Shown here: positions 19,627-29,193 of the stretch, one piece after another | Layout: each line of letters begins with the position of its first letter | Numbering within the stretch: position 1 is the stretch's first letter | From: Rhodoferax ferrireducens T118 | GTDB taxonomy: Bacteria; Pseudomonadota; Gammaproteobacteria; Burkholderiales; Burkholderiaceae_C | Assembly: GCF_000013605.1 (NCBI RefSeq) | Contig: NC_007908.1 | Location: forward strand, 1,984,001 to 2,048,000 | Length of the DNA: 64,000 nucleotides | Reading direction: 5' to 3' | Translations under genes and position numbers: made by a program | The notes under the pieces: generated by a model | The model's database searches: none | Seen by the model: the letters and a program-made list of their open reading frames with translations, nothing else | What the model was told of the DNA's origin: nothing

Positions 19627-20873
19627 ACAACACATCCGCTGTCACCATGCCACCCGCCTTTAATGTGGCCCGCGTTCGCGCTGATTTTCCTATTCTTGGC
19701 CTCACGGTGGCGGGCAAGCCGCTGGTCTATCTCGATAACGCCGCATCGAGCCAGATGCCGCAGCCGGTGATTGACCGCCTGGTGCGCTATCAGAGCACGG
19801 AACACGCCAACATCCACCGTGCGGTGCATTACCTGTCGGAGACCGCCACCGCTGCCTACGAGGCGGCGCGCACCCGGCTGCAGCGGTTCATCAACGCGCG
19901 TGAAGCGCGCGAGGTGATCTTTACCAGCGGCACCACCGAGGGCATCAACCTGGTGGCGCATGGCTGGGGCCGCCAGAACATCAGGGCCGGTGATGAGATC
20001 ATTTTGACCGTGCTGGAACACCACTCGAACATCGTGCCATGGCAAATGCTCGCGCTGGAGAAAGGCGCCATCCTTCGCGTGGTGCCGATCAACGACGCCG
20101 GTGAGTTGCTGGTTGACGAGTACGAGGCGCTTTTCAACGAGCGCACCCGTTTGGTGAGCGTCGGCCACGTGTCGAACGCGCTGGGCAGCATCAACCCGGT
20201 CAAGCAGATGATCGCTTTTGCGCACGCACGTGGTGTGCCCGTGCTGGTTGATGGCGCGCAGGCCGCGCCGCACCTGGCGGTGGACGTGCAGGATCTGGAC
20301 TGTGATTTTTATGCTTTCTCGGGCCACAAGATGTGCGGCCCGACTGGTATCGGCGTTCTGTATGGTCGCGCCGCCCTGTTAGAGGCGATGCAGCCGTTCA
20401 AGGGTGGCGGCGACATGATCCATACCGTCACCTTTGAAAAAACTACTTACGCCCCCATTCCAAACAAGTTCGAGGCCGGCACGCCACCGATTGCTGCTGC
20501 CATCGGCCTGGGTGCTGCAGTGGATTACCTGTCAAGCATCGGCATGCCGGCCATCGCCGCGCACGAGCATGAATTATTGCGCTATGCGACTGAACACTTA
20601 AGTGCGCTGCCGGGTGTGCGTCTGATGGGCACCGCGAAAGACAAGGCCGCGGTGTTGTCCTTTGCCGTGCAGGGCATTCACCCGCACGACATGGGCACTT
20701 TGCTCAACCAGGAAGGTGTGGCAGTGCGGACCGGCCACCACTGCGCGCAGCCCTTGATGGTGCGCCTGGGCGTGGTGGCCACCTCGCGCGCTTCGTTTGC
20801 GTTTTACAACACGCTGGCCGATGTGGACGCGCTGGTCGCTGGCATTCGCAGTGTTCAAAAGGTGTTCGCATGA
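19623..20873 (+). CDS. sufS: SufS, group II cysteine desulfurase
   Basis: 416 residues. The PLP lysine is K236 in SGHKMCGPTG, and the persulfide-forming cysteine is C374 in RTGHHCAQP, the short active-site loop of group II enzymes. It takes sulfur from L-cysteine and passes it to the SufU-type protein encoded next. The starts and stops of sufD, sufS and sufU overlap by 4 bases. Confidence 0.93.
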   Translation: MNNTSAVTMPPAFNVARVRADFPILGLTVAGKPLVYLDNAASSQMPQPVIDRLVRYQSTEHANIHRAVHYLSETATAAYEAARTRLQRFINAREAREVIFTSGTTEGINLVAHGWGRQNIRAGDEIILTVLEHHSNIVPWQMLALEKGAILRVVPINDAGELLVDEYEALFNERTRLVSVGHVSNALGSINPVKQMIAFAHARGVPVLVDGAQAAPHLAVDVQDLDCDFYAFSGHKMCGPTGIGVLYGRAALLEAMQPFKGGGDMIHTVTFEKTTYAPIPNKFEAGTPPIAAAIGLGAAVDYLSSIGMPAIAAHEHELLRYATEHLSALPGVRLMGTAKDKAAVLSFAVQGIHPHDMGTLLNQEGVAVRTGHHCAQPLMVRLGVVATSRASFAFYNTLADVDALVAGIRSVQKVFA

Positions 20874-21358
20874 GTGCCGATCCCAAGGCCCTGTACCAGG
20901 AAGTGATCCTGGACCACAACCGCAAGCCGCGCAACTACGGCGAGCTCGATCACCCCAGCCACCATGCCGAAGGGGTTAATCCCCTCTGCGGCGACCACAT
21001 TCACGTCGCGCTGGATCTCAAAGGTGACAGCGTCGAGCGCATCGCCTTTCACGGCGAATCGTGCGCCATCTGCAAGGCGTCGGCGTCGATGATGACGGTG
21101 GCGGTCAAGGGCAAGAGCGCGATCGAGGCCAAAACGCTGATTCACGAGTTTGTCGATATGGCGACCGGCCGCATCGCCGCCAAGGACAGCCCGCATATCG
21201 GCCGCTTGGCGGTCTTTTCCGGCATCAGTGAGCTGCCGATGCGCGTGAAGTGCGCCATTTTGCCGTGGCACACGCTGCAGGCGGCGTTCAACGCCGAGCC
21301 CAGCGCGTCGACCGAGGCTGAGGCCGACCCGATGCACACGCCCTTGGGCGACGCGTGA
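20870..21358 (+). CDS. sufU: SufU-type sulfur acceptor / NifU-like N-terminal protein
   Basis: 162 residues. The zinc/sulfur ligands C40 (NPLCGD), C65 (ESCAIC) and C128 (VKCA) match the SufU pattern. The long insertion between the second and third cysteine (about residues 80-100) favours SufU over IscU. It accepts sulfane sulfur from SufS for the SufBCD scaffold. A SufU in place of SufE makes this a Gram-positive-like suf layout that also occurs in some proteobacteria. Confidence 0.87.
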   Translation: MSADPKALYQEVILDHNRKPRNYGELDHPSHHAEGVNPLCGDHIHVALDLKGDSVERIAFHGESCAICKASASMMTVAVKGKSAIEAKTLIHEFVDMATGRIAAKDSPHIGRLAVFSGISELPMRVKCAILPWHTLQAAFNAEPSASTEAEADPMHTPLGDA

Positions 21359-21388
21359 GGCAAGCGGCCTAACCGACAGGACAAAATC

Positions 21389-21949
21389 ATGCCAAAAATC
21401 GCTGAAATTGAAGACACACCGAACCCGAATGCGAGGAAGTTTGTCTTGCGCGAGCCGCTCACCTGGGGTATCGCCCATTCGTATGAAAATGCCGAGCAGG
21501 CCCAGGGCGATGCACTGGCCAGCGCGCTGTTCGCCATTGATCATGTAACCAACGTTTTCTATATTGACCGCTGGCTTACCGTGACGCAGGATGGCCAGGC
21601 CAACTGGGACGCGTTGGTGCGCGAAATTGCGGTTCCCTTGCGGGCCGCGCCAGCAGCCAGTGAGCAGTCGGCTGCAGCCGTTTTTGAAGCGCGGGCCCAC
21701 GTGGCGGATCTGAGCGCGCAAGACCGACAGCGTTTGGACGACATTGAGTTGATACTGGACCAGGAGATCCGGCCTTACCTGCAAAGTGACGGTGGTGACC
21801 TGCACATTCTTGGCCTCGCTGGCAACCAGCTCATCGTGCACTACCAGGGCGCGTGCGGCACCTGCCCGAGCGCGATCTCAGGGACCCTGCAAGGCATTGA
21901 GAGCCGGCTGCGCACCTTGGAACCCGACATCGAAGTGATCGCCGCCTAG
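21389..21949 (+). CDS. nfu: Nfu-type Fe-S carrier (Nfu_N plus NifU C-terminal domain)
   Basis: 186 residues. The N-terminal part (about 1-90, EDTPNPNARKFVL) is the Nfu_N domain, and the C-terminal part is the NifU thioredoxin-like domain with C156-x2-C159 in ACGTCPSA, where two monomers bridge one cluster. It likely delivers 4Fe-4S clusters to targets. It lies 30 bp after sufU and is probably part of the suf transcript. Confidence 0.85.
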   Translation: MPKIAEIEDTPNPNARKFVLREPLTWGIAHSYENAEQAQGDALASALFAIDHVTNVFYIDRWLTVTQDGQANWDALVREIAVPLRAAPAASEQSAAAVFEARAHVADLSAQDRQRLDDIELILDQEIRPYLQSDGGDLHILGLAGNQLIVHYQGACGTCPSAISGTLQGIESRLRTLEPDIEVIAA

Positions 21950-21987
21950 GGCCAAAACCCCTCCCAAAATCCCCACAGAATTTCAAT

Positions 21988-22452
21988 ATGCGCCTGACTA
22001 CGATGAGCGACTACGCGATGCGCCTGCTGATGTATGTCGGCCAGCATCCCGAGCGCCTGTGCACCATCTCGGAGGTGGCGCGCGCTTATGAGATTTCTGA
22101 GGCGCACCTGACCAAAATAACGCATCAATTGGCCCTGGCGGGCTGGCTGGAAACCGTGCGCGGCAAGGGCGGCGGCATGCGGCTCGCGGCGGCGCCGCAA
22201 GACATTGGATTAGGTGCCGTGGTACGCAGCATGGAGCCAGATTTCACCATTGTTGAATGCCTCACCAGCGACACCACGTGCCAGTTGACCAGCAGCTGCC
22301 ACTTGACCGGCATCATCAATGGCGCACTGCAAAGCTTCATGCAGTACCTCGACCGCTACACGCTGGCTGACCTGCTGGCGCCAGGCACCGAAGGCAATAC
22401 GAAGGTTCAGCCCCTGACCTTTCACAAGCGACCAAGCGCAGCGATCGCGTGA
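21988..22452 (+). CDS. Rrf2-family Fe-S transcriptional regulator linked to the suf operon
   Basis: 154 residues. The N-terminal winged helix (MRLTTMSDYAMRLLMYV, then TKITHQLALAGWLETVRGKGGG) is typical of Rrf2 regulators. Three cysteines in EC-x6-C-x5-C (about residues 90-105) would hold a cluster, with the spacing of neisserial-type NsrR. Position after nfu suggests it monitors Fe-S status and controls suf, as IscR does elsewhere, but NO sensing is possible. A clear nsrR paralogue lies at 35779-36288. Confidence 0.75.
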   Translation: MRLTTMSDYAMRLLMYVGQHPERLCTISEVARAYEISEAHLTKITHQLALAGWLETVRGKGGGMRLAAAPQDIGLGAVVRSMEPDFTIVECLTSDTTCQLTSSCHLTGIINGALQSFMQYLDRYTLADLLAPGTEGNTKVQPLTFHKRPSAAIA

Positions 22453-22502
22453 CAAGCTGTGTTCACGCCTCATACCGATCATTTATCACTACCGAGCCCG
22501 CC

Positions 22503-23744
22503 ATGATCCAGAAATCCATCGACTCATCCGCCGCCAAAAGCGAACTTCAAGCCGTGTTGTTCGAGGGTATTCACCCGTCTGCAGTCGAGGCGTTGGAGCA
22601 AGCTGGCTACACGCGCATCGTGACGCATGCCAAGTCACTGTCCGGCGACGAACTGCTGGCCGCCATTGCCGATGCGCATTTTGTCGGGGTGCGCTCACGC
22701 ACCCAACTCACCGCCGAAGTTCTGCAGCACGCGCGCCAACTGGTTGCCGTCGGCTGCTTTTGCATTGGCACCAACCAGGTTGACCTGAAGGAAGCCATGC
22801 GCTTGGGCGTTCCCGTCTTCAATGCCCCGTTTTCCAACACCCGCAGTGTGGCCGAGCTGGTGCTGGCGCAGATCATCATGCTGATGCGCGGCATTCCGGA
22901 AAAGAACGCGGTTCTGCACCGCGGTGGCTGGGTCAAGAGCGCGGCCGATTCTTTTGAAGTGCGCGGCAAGACGTTGGGCATCATCGGCTATGGCCACATC
23001 GGCACACAAATTGGCGTGCTGGCCGAGCAGCTCGGCATGCGCGTGATATTTACCGACATTGAGGCCAAGCTGCCGCTGGGCAACGCGCAGCCCATGAGCA
23101 GCCTCGAAGCCCTGCTGAGCGCGGCCGATGTCGTCACCCTGCATGTGCCTGAAACGCCGCAGACGGCCCTCATGATCGGCGCGGCGCAACTGGCTGCCAT
23201 GAAGCCGGGCAGTCACCTGATCAATGCGTCGCGCGGCAGCGTGGTCGATATTGAGGCGCTTACCGTGGCGCTGGAGAGCCGGCATCTGCACGGCGCCGCC
23301 ATTGATGTTTTTCCGATCGAACCGCAAGGCAACGATTCAGTCTTTGTCTCGCCATTGACGCGCTTTGACAACGTGATCCTGACGCCGCACATTGGCGGCT
23401 CCACGCTGGAGGCGCAGATCAACATCGGCACGGAAGTCGCTGCCAAGCTGATTCGCTACAGCAGCAACGGTTCCACCACGTCGGCCGTCAACTTTCCCGA
23501 AGTGGCATTGCCCGCCCATACCGGGCGCAGCCGCTTGCTGCACATTCACCACAACGTGCCTGGGGTCATGGCGCATGTCAACGAGCGCTTATCAGAGGCA
23601 GGCATCAACATCGCGGCGCAGTACCTGAGCACCAACGAGGAAGTCGGTTATGTGGTGATCGACGTGGACAGCGCGGCGAGCCAGGTGGCACTCGATGAAC
23701 TCTGCGCGGTGCCGGAAACGATCCGTTGTCGCATTTTGTATTGA
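22503..23744 (+). CDS. serA: D-3-phosphoglycerate dehydrogenase
   Basis: 413 residues from the ATG at 22503; the frame opens 54 bases earlier. It oxidises 3-phosphoglycerate to 3-phosphohydroxypyruvate, the first step of serine synthesis. The Rossmann loop is GYGHIGTQIG, followed by NASRGSVVD and the TPHIGGST block. The last 75 residues (NVPGVMAHVN to the end) form an ACT domain for serine feedback. Length matches E. coli-type SerA. Proximity to suf may reflect cysteine supply, but that is speculation. Confidence 0.9.
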   Translation: MIQKSIDSSAAKSELQAVLFEGIHPSAVEALEQAGYTRIVTHAKSLSGDELLAAIADAHFVGVRSRTQLTAEVLQHARQLVAVGCFCIGTNQVDLKEAMRLGVPVFNAPFSNTRSVAELVLAQIIMLMRGIPEKNAVLHRGGWVKSAADSFEVRGKTLGIIGYGHIGTQIGVLAEQLGMRVIFTDIEAKLPLGNAQPMSSLEALLSAADVVTLHVPETPQTALMIGAAQLAAMKPGSHLINASRGSVVDIEALTVALESRHLHGAAIDVFPIEPQGNDSVFVSPLTRFDNVILTPHIGGSTLEAQINIGTEVAAKLIRYSSNGSTTSAVNFPEVALPAHTGRSRLLHIHHNVPGVMAHVNERLSEAGINIAAQYLSTNEEVGYVVIDVDSAASQVALDELCAVPETIRCRILY

Positions 23745-23771
23745 TCGCCATGAATATTCTTTGGCCAAACG

Positions 23772-24002
23772 ATGAACAAAAAATTTCCCATACATCCCGC
23801 CAAACCGGAACGTGTTTGCTGGGGTTGCGATCAATACTGCTCAATCGATTCGATGGCATGCTCGAACGAGCGTTCACCGCACCCGGTGGAACTTTTTGGT
23901 GAGGACTGGCTGGCTTGGGGTGATAACCACCAGCACGATCAAAAGCCGGCGGATCCGCCCATCAAGCCAGGCAACGAATTTCAAAATCAGGCCAACAAGT
24001 GA
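23772..24002 (+). CDS. DUF3079 family small protein
   Basis: 76 residues. The conserved start KKFPIHPAKPERVCWGCDQYC and the later HPVELFGEDWLAWG identify DUF3079, whose function is unknown. Four cysteines in the first 30 residues (CWGCDQYC, MACS) suggest metal binding. It lies 27 bp after serA on the same strand and is convergent with narL. Confidence 0.75.
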   Translation: MNKKFPIHPAKPERVCWGCDQYCSIDSMACSNERSPHPVELFGEDWLAWGDNHQHDQKPADPPIKPGNEFQNQANK

Positions 24003-24017
24003 GCGTTTCCCATAGGC

Positions 24018-24713
24018 TCAGAGCAGGCCTTGCTCGGTGGCAATGACAGCAGCGTGCACACGCGAACTGACGTCGAGTTTGCGCAAAATGTGCTGCACGT
24101 GAATCTTGACAGTGGTTTCTGCAATACCGTGCTCGCGGCCAATTTCCTTGTTGCTGGCGCCGCGCGCAATGCCACGCAATATGTCGCGTTCGCGCGGTGA
24201 AAGGCTGGCCATGGCAGGGCCGGCACTGACGGCCGGGGGCTGCGCTGTGCCGATCCCGGGGACTTCTTTACTTGTCCCCCGATAGGCGGCGACCAGCTTG
24301 TTCATCATCTCGGGCGCCACCACGCTGTCGCCCTGCATGGCACGCACGATGGCGGCAGTCAGGGCATCGCCTTCGATGGTTTTAAGGAGATACCCGGCGG
24401 CGCCGCCGCGCAGGGCCGCCGCCAGGTCGTTTTCATCTTCGCTGACAGTCAGCATCAGGATCACGGTGTTGGGTGCGGCTTCACGCAGGGCGGGCAGGGC
24501 GTCCACGCCGTTGACGCCGGGCAAGTGGTTGTCCAGCAGGATCAGGTCTGGTTGCATTTCCTGTGCCTTGCGCAACGCCTGACCGGCATCCGCCGCATCC
24601 CCAATGACACATAACTGGGGATCGCGCGCCAGAAGCGCTGTCAGGCCCCGGCGAAACAGGGTGTGATCGTCAACGACCAAAATGCGAATCGGTTGGGGAG
24701 AGACTGTTTGCAT
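24018..24713 (-). CDS. narL: Nitrate/nitrite response regulator NarL
   Basis: 231 residues: a receiver domain with phosphoacceptor in LILLDNHLPG and a C-terminal LuxR-type helix-turn-helix (SPRERDILRGIARGASNKEIG, then VKIHVQHILRKL). It lies 6 bp after narX, with which it forms a two-component pair. No nitrate reductase genes are in the window, so the targets are elsewhere. Confidence 0.85.
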   Translation of the reverse strand: MQTVSPQPIRILVVDDHTLFRRGLTALLARDPQLCVIGDAADAGQALRKAQEMQPDLILLDNHLPGVNGVDALPALREAAPNTVILMLTVSEDENDLAAALRGGAAGYLLKTIEGDALTAAIVRAMQGDSVVAPEMMNKLVAAYRGTSKEVPGIGTAQPPAVSAGPAMASLSPRERDILRGIARGASNKEIGREHGIAETTVKIHVQHILRKLDVSSRVHAAVIATEQGLL

Positions 24714-24719
24714 GAGGTT

Positions 24720-26630
24720 TCAAGCCTGAATCGAAGCCACTGGTTTGACTTTGGCCATGGGGTGTGCAGGAAGCGGCAATGTCAAAATGACCGAGCTGCC
24801 ATGCGACGGCGTAGAAATGACATCAAGTTCAGCACCAATGCGCTGCGAGCGCTCCGACATGATACGCAGACCCACATGTGTTTCGTCGAGGGGGTCATCG
24901 CCCAGGTCAAAGCCAATGCCGTTGTCACGTACTTCAAAACGCCAGGCGGGGAGTTGCTGCACATCGAGCCAGACTTGTGATGCGTGGGCGTGCTTGCGCA
25001 CGTTGGAGAGTGCCTCCTGAATGATATGCAGCACCTGTATTTGCAGGTCGGGTAATAGTGGCATGCCTTGCCCCTGCATTGCCAGCGTCGCCTTGATGCC
25101 ACTCTGGTGCTCAAACTTGCGCAGGGTGGTGGCCAGTGCCGGCTCAATATCCTCGGCATTGGTTCGGGTTCTGAAATGCAGCAGCAACTCACGTACGTCA
25201 CCATAACTTTCACGCACGCCAATATCAATTTCTTCCAGTACTTTTGCAATTTCTACCGGGTCGCTGGACTTGATGGCATCGCGCATCAGTTGCACCTGGA
25301 TCTTCAGAAAAGCCAGTGACTGGGCAATCGAGTCATGCAGTTCCCGGGCCAGCAGGTGGCGTTCCTGCGATACAGCCGCTTCCATTTCAAGGGCATTGAG
25401 ACGCAGGTTTTCCATACCGCTGGCCAGATGGCTGCTCAGTGCTTCCAGCAGGGAACGCTCCGGCAAAGTCGGATTGACGCGTGCGTGGAAGAACAAATCG
25501 ACCTCTCCCATCAAACGTTCATGCAGTCGCACGGGAAGTGTGACCAAGGTCTCAAAGCCAGCTTTGGCGCAATGTTGCAGCGATGATCCGGCGATATTGC
25601 GGATTGGAATCACGTTCAGCCCGGGTTCAGCTTTGGCGGCACCACAATGGCAGTCGCCGGTGTAGATGCATTGCTCGGCATCCACCATGGAGACCGGCAG
25701 GCCGTGGGCAGCCAGAATCAGGTGGCGCTGGTTGGCCTGATTTGACCAGCGCAGGGCAACCCCGTCGGCGCGGGCAATCCGTGCCAGAGTTTTGGCAAAT
25801 CCTTGCGCAAGCGCCTCCAGTGAAGTAGCGTTGCTCACCAGAGCGGTGACTTCATAGAGACTCTCCAGTCGTGCAGTCTTTTCTTGCAACTGGGCGGTCT
25901 TTTCAGCGACTTTGCTTTCCAGGTTTTGGTACATGGACTGCAGATGTGCTGCCATGTCATTGAAACCATCGGCCAAGGTGCCAAACTCGTCACTGGTGAC
26001 GCGCTCAACCCGGGCGTCAAAATTACCTGACTGGATGTTTTCAATCGCCTGTTTGAGTTGGCTCACTGGCTCCAGCACGAAAAGATAACCGGTGTAAAGC
26101 AGCACCGCCGCTCCCAAGATCACCAGTGTCAGCATGCTGATCTGCAGCAAATGCAGCATGGCAGTCCATTTGGCAATGTGCGCCTCGATGCTGCTCACGA
26201 AGGCATCAATGTGGGAGGCAAAGGTCACGGTCTGCGCCCGCAAGTCAGTCAAGACGCGTGGTTGGCCTGCAATCCAACGGGCTTGATATTGGGACCAGTC
26301 TTGCTCGATAACGGCAAACCGCGCTGTCGAGGTGTCGTCCCATGACACAAACAAAGGTCGATCGGGGTCACCATGGCGCAAGGTGGCCAGACTGCGGTCA
26401 AATTCTGTAGCTAGCGCGGTCAGCTCTCTGGTTTCGCCGGTGCCAATAGCCAGAGACATGCGGTAAGACTGCATTCGCATGCGGCCGGCTTCATTGACCG
26501 CAGCGGCGCCACCATCAAGCTGCCAGGAAACCCACAGCGTTGCCACGGTAGAAATAAAAACCAGCAGCAGAAAGGGCGCCCCCACCAGCATCAACTTGGC
26601 GCCCAGACTCCAATGTCTTACGTGTGCCAT
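24720..26630 (-). CDS. narX: Nitrate/nitrite sensor histidine kinase NarX
   Basis: 636 residues. The N-terminal membrane segment (about 10-35) is followed by a P-box-like stretch (NEAGRMRMQSYRM), the periplasmic nitrate/nitrite sensor, a second membrane segment near 165-185, and a HAMP domain. Then come a cysteine-rich central part (CIYTGDCHCGAAK), a HisKA_3 dimerisation helix with the phospho-histidine in ARELHDSIAQS, and an HATPase domain (DNGIGFD). The whole layout is that of NarX. The start is 28 bp from the end of bktB, so co-transcription with bktB is possible. Confidence 0.88.
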   Translation of the reverse strand: MAHVRHWSLGAKLMLVGAPFLLLVFISTVATLWVSWQLDGGAAAVNEAGRMRMQSYRMSLAIGTGETRELTALATEFDRSLATLRHGDPDRPLFVSWDDTSTARFAVIEQDWSQYQARWIAGQPRVLTDLRAQTVTFASHIDAFVSSIEAHIAKWTAMLHLLQISMLTLVILGAAVLLYTGYLFVLEPVSQLKQAIENIQSGNFDARVERVTSDEFGTLADGFNDMAAHLQSMYQNLESKVAEKTAQLQEKTARLESLYEVTALVSNATSLEALAQGFAKTLARIARADGVALRWSNQANQRHLILAAHGLPVSMVDAEQCIYTGDCHCGAAKAEPGLNVIPIRNIAGSSLQHCAKAGFETLVTLPVRLHERLMGEVDLFFHARVNPTLPERSLLEALSSHLASGMENLRLNALEMEAAVSQERHLLARELHDSIAQSLAFLKIQVQLMRDAIKSSDPVEIAKVLEEIDIGVRESYGDVRELLLHFRTRTNAEDIEPALATTLRKFEHQSGIKATLAMQGQGMPLLPDLQIQVLHIIQEALSNVRKHAHASQVWLDVQQLPAWRFEVRDNGIGFDLGDDPLDETHVGLRIMSERSQRIGAELDVISTPSHGSSVILTLPLPAHPMAKVKPVASIQA

Positions 26631-26658
26631 ATGGCGTTGTCTGCTGCGCGTCTATCGG

Positions 26659-27846
26659 TCAGGAGACGCGCTCGAAAACAGCTGCAATGCCCTGGCCACC
26701 ACCAATGCACATGGTGACCAGTGCGTAGCGGCCGCCGATGCGCTCCAGTTCGTACAGGGCCTTGACAGTGATCAGGGCACCGGTCGCGCCAATCGGATGG
26801 CCCAGCGAAATACCGGAACCATTGGGGTTGACCTTGGCCGGGTCCAGACCCAAATCGCGACTGACGGCGCAGGCCTGCGCAGCAAAAGCCTCATTGGCCT
26901 CAATTACGTCCAGATCGTTCACGGTCAAACCCGCCTTTTTCAGGGCCATCTGACTGGCAGGTACCGGGCCGATGCCCATGTATTTGGGGTCCACGCCAGC
27001 ATGTGCGTAAGCCACCAGTCGGGCCAGTGGTTTCAAGCCACGCGCTTTGGCGGTGGCCGCTTCCATCAGCAACACCGCGGCGGCGGCGTCGTTGATGCCG
27101 GAGGCGTTGCCGGCCGTGACAGTGCCGTTCTCTTTGAGGAAGGCGGGCTTGAGTTTGGCCAGGTCGGCCAGCGTGCAGTTGGGGCGATAGTGTTCGTCGG
27201 TGTCGAAAACCACGTCGCCCTTTCTGCTTTTGAGCACGACGGGCAGGATTTGGCTCTTGAAGTAGCCGGTTTCAATCGCCCGTTGCGCCCGGTTGTGGCT
27301 CTCTACCGCCAATGCGTCCTGATCAGCGCGCGTAATGCCCCATTTGGCCGCAATGTTTTCGGCGGTGACCCCCATGTGGACGGTGTCAAACGGGTCGTTC
27401 AGCGCACCGACCACCATGTCAACCATCTTGGTGTCGCCCATACGCGCACCCCAGCGCATATTCAGGCTGGCATAGGGCGCACGGCTCATGCATTCGGCTC
27501 CGCCACCAATCGCAATGTCACAGTCACCCAGCAAAATGCTCTGGCTGGCAGAAACGATGGCCTGCAGACCCGAGCCGCACAGGCGGTTGACGTTGAATGC
27601 CGGTGTGCCCTGCGCGCAACCGCCGTTGATGGCTGCTACGCGCGAGAGATACATGTCTTTGGGTTCTGTGTTGACGACATGGCCAAAAACCACATGGCCG
27701 ACATCCTGGCCGTCTGTGTTCGCACGTTTGAGCGCCTCACGTACCACTTGCGCTGCCAGTTCGGTTGGGGCGATGTCTTTCAGGCTGCCGCCATAGGTAC
27801 CAATAGCGCTGCGCACACCGCTGACGATTACGACTTCACGTGACAT
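26659..27846 (-). CDS. bktB: Beta-ketothiolase (acetyl-CoA C-acyltransferase, BktB type)
   Basis: 395 residues. The nucleophile is C90 in NRLCGSG, with the histidine in [13 protein letters not shown] and the second cysteine in TMCIGGGQG. The N-terminus ([25 protein letters not shown]) and QTEP-like region closely resemble the Ralstonia BktB thiolase, which condenses acetyl-CoA with propionyl- or acetyl-CoA for polyhydroxyalkanoate synthesis and works in beta-oxidation. GGAGAT precedes the ATG. No phaB or phaC is adjacent. Confidence 0.85.
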   Translation of the reverse strand: MSREVVIVSGVRSAIGTYGGSLKDIAPTELAAQVVREALKRANTDGQDVGHVVFGHVVNTEPKDMYLSRVAAINGGCAQGTPAFNVNRLCGSGLQAIVSASQSILLGDCDIAIGGGAECMSRAPYASLNMRWGARMGDTKMVDMVVGALNDPFDTVHMGVTAENIAAKWGITRADQDALAVESHNRAQRAIETGYFKSQILPVVLKSRKGDVVFDTDEHYRPNCTLADLAKLKPAFLKENGTVTAGNASGINDAAAAVLLMEAATAKARGLKPLARLVAYAHAGVDPKYMGIGPVPASQMALKKAGLTVNDLDVIEANEAFAAQACAVSRDLGLDPAKVNPNGSGISLGHPIGATGALITVKALYELERIGGRYALVTMCIGGGQGIAAVFERVS

Positions 27847-28076
27847 GGACGATCTCCGGTAGATAAAACAAAAGAATAAGCATATTGGTATGCCAACTGT
27901 CTTATCTTAGCCCTGCCGGTGATCCCGGAGCGGGTCGTCCGGCGCTTCGCATTAAAAGTTGACGTTGTAGGAATTTTCTGACAACGAGGTGGGCTGGCGC
28001 CCGATGGTCCTTTTGGGTTGACGCAGGCATAGTCGAATGAATTTTTTTCGACTTCACGGAAGTAACGCTACAGGCC

Positions 28077-28496
28077 ATGCAACAGCTAAAGACTTACATC
28101 GTCGAAGACAACCCGGTCATCCGCGAGAGCCTGATCGTCACTCTGGAAGAGCTGGCACCTGTCAAGGTGGTGGGCACTGCCGTCGATGAATTCACGGCGG
28201 TGCAGTGGATGTCGCAGCCAGGCAATCAGGCCGACCTGGTGATTGTTGATATTTTTCTGAAGGCCGGTTCCGGCCTGGGTGTGCTCAGGGCAGCGAGTGG
28301 GTTAACGCCGCGGCAGAGATTGGTGGTACTGAGCAACTATGCCACGGCGGATATTCGGCGCAAATGCCTTGAACTCGGTGCCGACCGGGTTTTTGACAAG
28401 TCCAACGAGATCGATGCGCTTATCGAGTACTGCGCTCAGCTGCCAGTGGATCCAGGTGACGGCAGCAGCCAACCGGGTCCCGGAACGTCGGCCTGA
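28077..28496 (+). CDS. Single-domain response regulator
   Basis: 139 residues, receiver domain only, with IVEDNPVIRESL at the acidic pocket and the phosphoacceptor aspartate in VIVDIFLKAG. There is no output domain, so it probably acts by protein contact or as a phosphate sink. It is convergent with the LuxR-type regulator 8 bp away, whose kinase partner lies beyond. The three genes may form one circuit. The 230 bases before it, back to bktB, show no further gene. Confidence 0.75.
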   Translation: MQQLKTYIVEDNPVIRESLIVTLEELAPVKVVGTAVDEFTAVQWMSQPGNQADLVIVDIFLKAGSGLGVLRAASGLTPRQRLVVLSNYATADIRRKCLELGADRVFDKSNEIDALIEYCAQLPVDPGDGSSQPGPGTSA

Positions 28497-28504
28497 CTAT
28501 GCGG

Positions 28505-29164
28505 CTATTGGATCAAGCCGCTTTTCAACGCGTAATAGGTCAGGTCGCTGTTTGTTTCGAGTTTCATTTTTTCCATCACCCGGGTTCGGTAGGTGCTGAC
28601 CGTCTTGACGCTCAGCGACATACTGACCGCCATGTGGCCGATGGCCTCTCCCTTGGCCAGACGCAAAAAAACCTGTAACTCACGCTCCGACAGATTCTCA
28701 TGAAGCGGCTTATCGGTTCCCCCGCTCAAACCGTCCGCCAGAAGCTCGGCAACACCTGCCGTGATGTACTTGCGCCCGCGATGCACCGTGCGGATCGCTT
28801 TGACAATTTCTTCCGGGTCGCAGTCTTTGTTCAGGTAGCCACTGGCACCTTGGCGCAGCAAGGTGGTGGCGTAATGTTCTTCCGCAAAGCCACTCAAAAT
28901 CAGTACCGGCAAATCGGGTGCACGGGCCCGGATGGCGATCAGTGCATCAACACCGCTTTGGTCCGGCATGGAGATGTCGAGCAGGATCACGTCGACCTCG
29001 CCTTTGCGCACGATGTCAAGCGCCCCTCGGCCATTGGCTGCTTCGGCGACCACGGCGAAGTCGATCTGGTCGGAAAAAAATTGGCGCAATCCGGCGCGGA
29101 CCATCGCATGGTCGTCAACAATGGCAATTCGAATCATGGTGTTTGGCAGCATTTTTTGTTGCAT
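28505..29164 (-). CDS. NarL/FixJ-family response regulator
   Basis: Up to 219 residues; an internal ATG at 29137 (MIRIAIVDDHAMVRAGL) fits the receiver-domain N-terminus better than the ATG at 29164. The phosphoacceptor is in VILLDISMPDQSG, and the C-terminal helix-turn-helix includes LSERELQVFLRLAKGEAIGHMA. It is transcribed divergently from the histidine kinase at 29194, with under 60 bp between, so they are a likely cognate pair. Confidence 0.82.
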   Translation of the reverse strand: MQQKMLPNTMIRIAIVDDHAMVRAGLRQFFSDQIDFAVVAEAANGRGALDIVRKGEVDVILLDISMPDQSGVDALIAIRARAPDLPVLILSGFAEEHYATTLLRQGASGYLNKDCDPEEIVKAIRTVHRGRKYITAGVAELLADGLSGGTDKPLHENLSERELQVFLRLAKGEAIGHMAVSMSLSVKTVSTYRTRVMEKMKLETNSDLTYYALKSGLIQ

Positions 29165-29193
29165 GATCCCACATTTTGGGGCAGGGGCTGAAG

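Noticed and set aside
26479..27843. 454-codon plus-strand frame opposite bktB
   Set aside because: No recognisable domain; the sense frame is a full thiolase.
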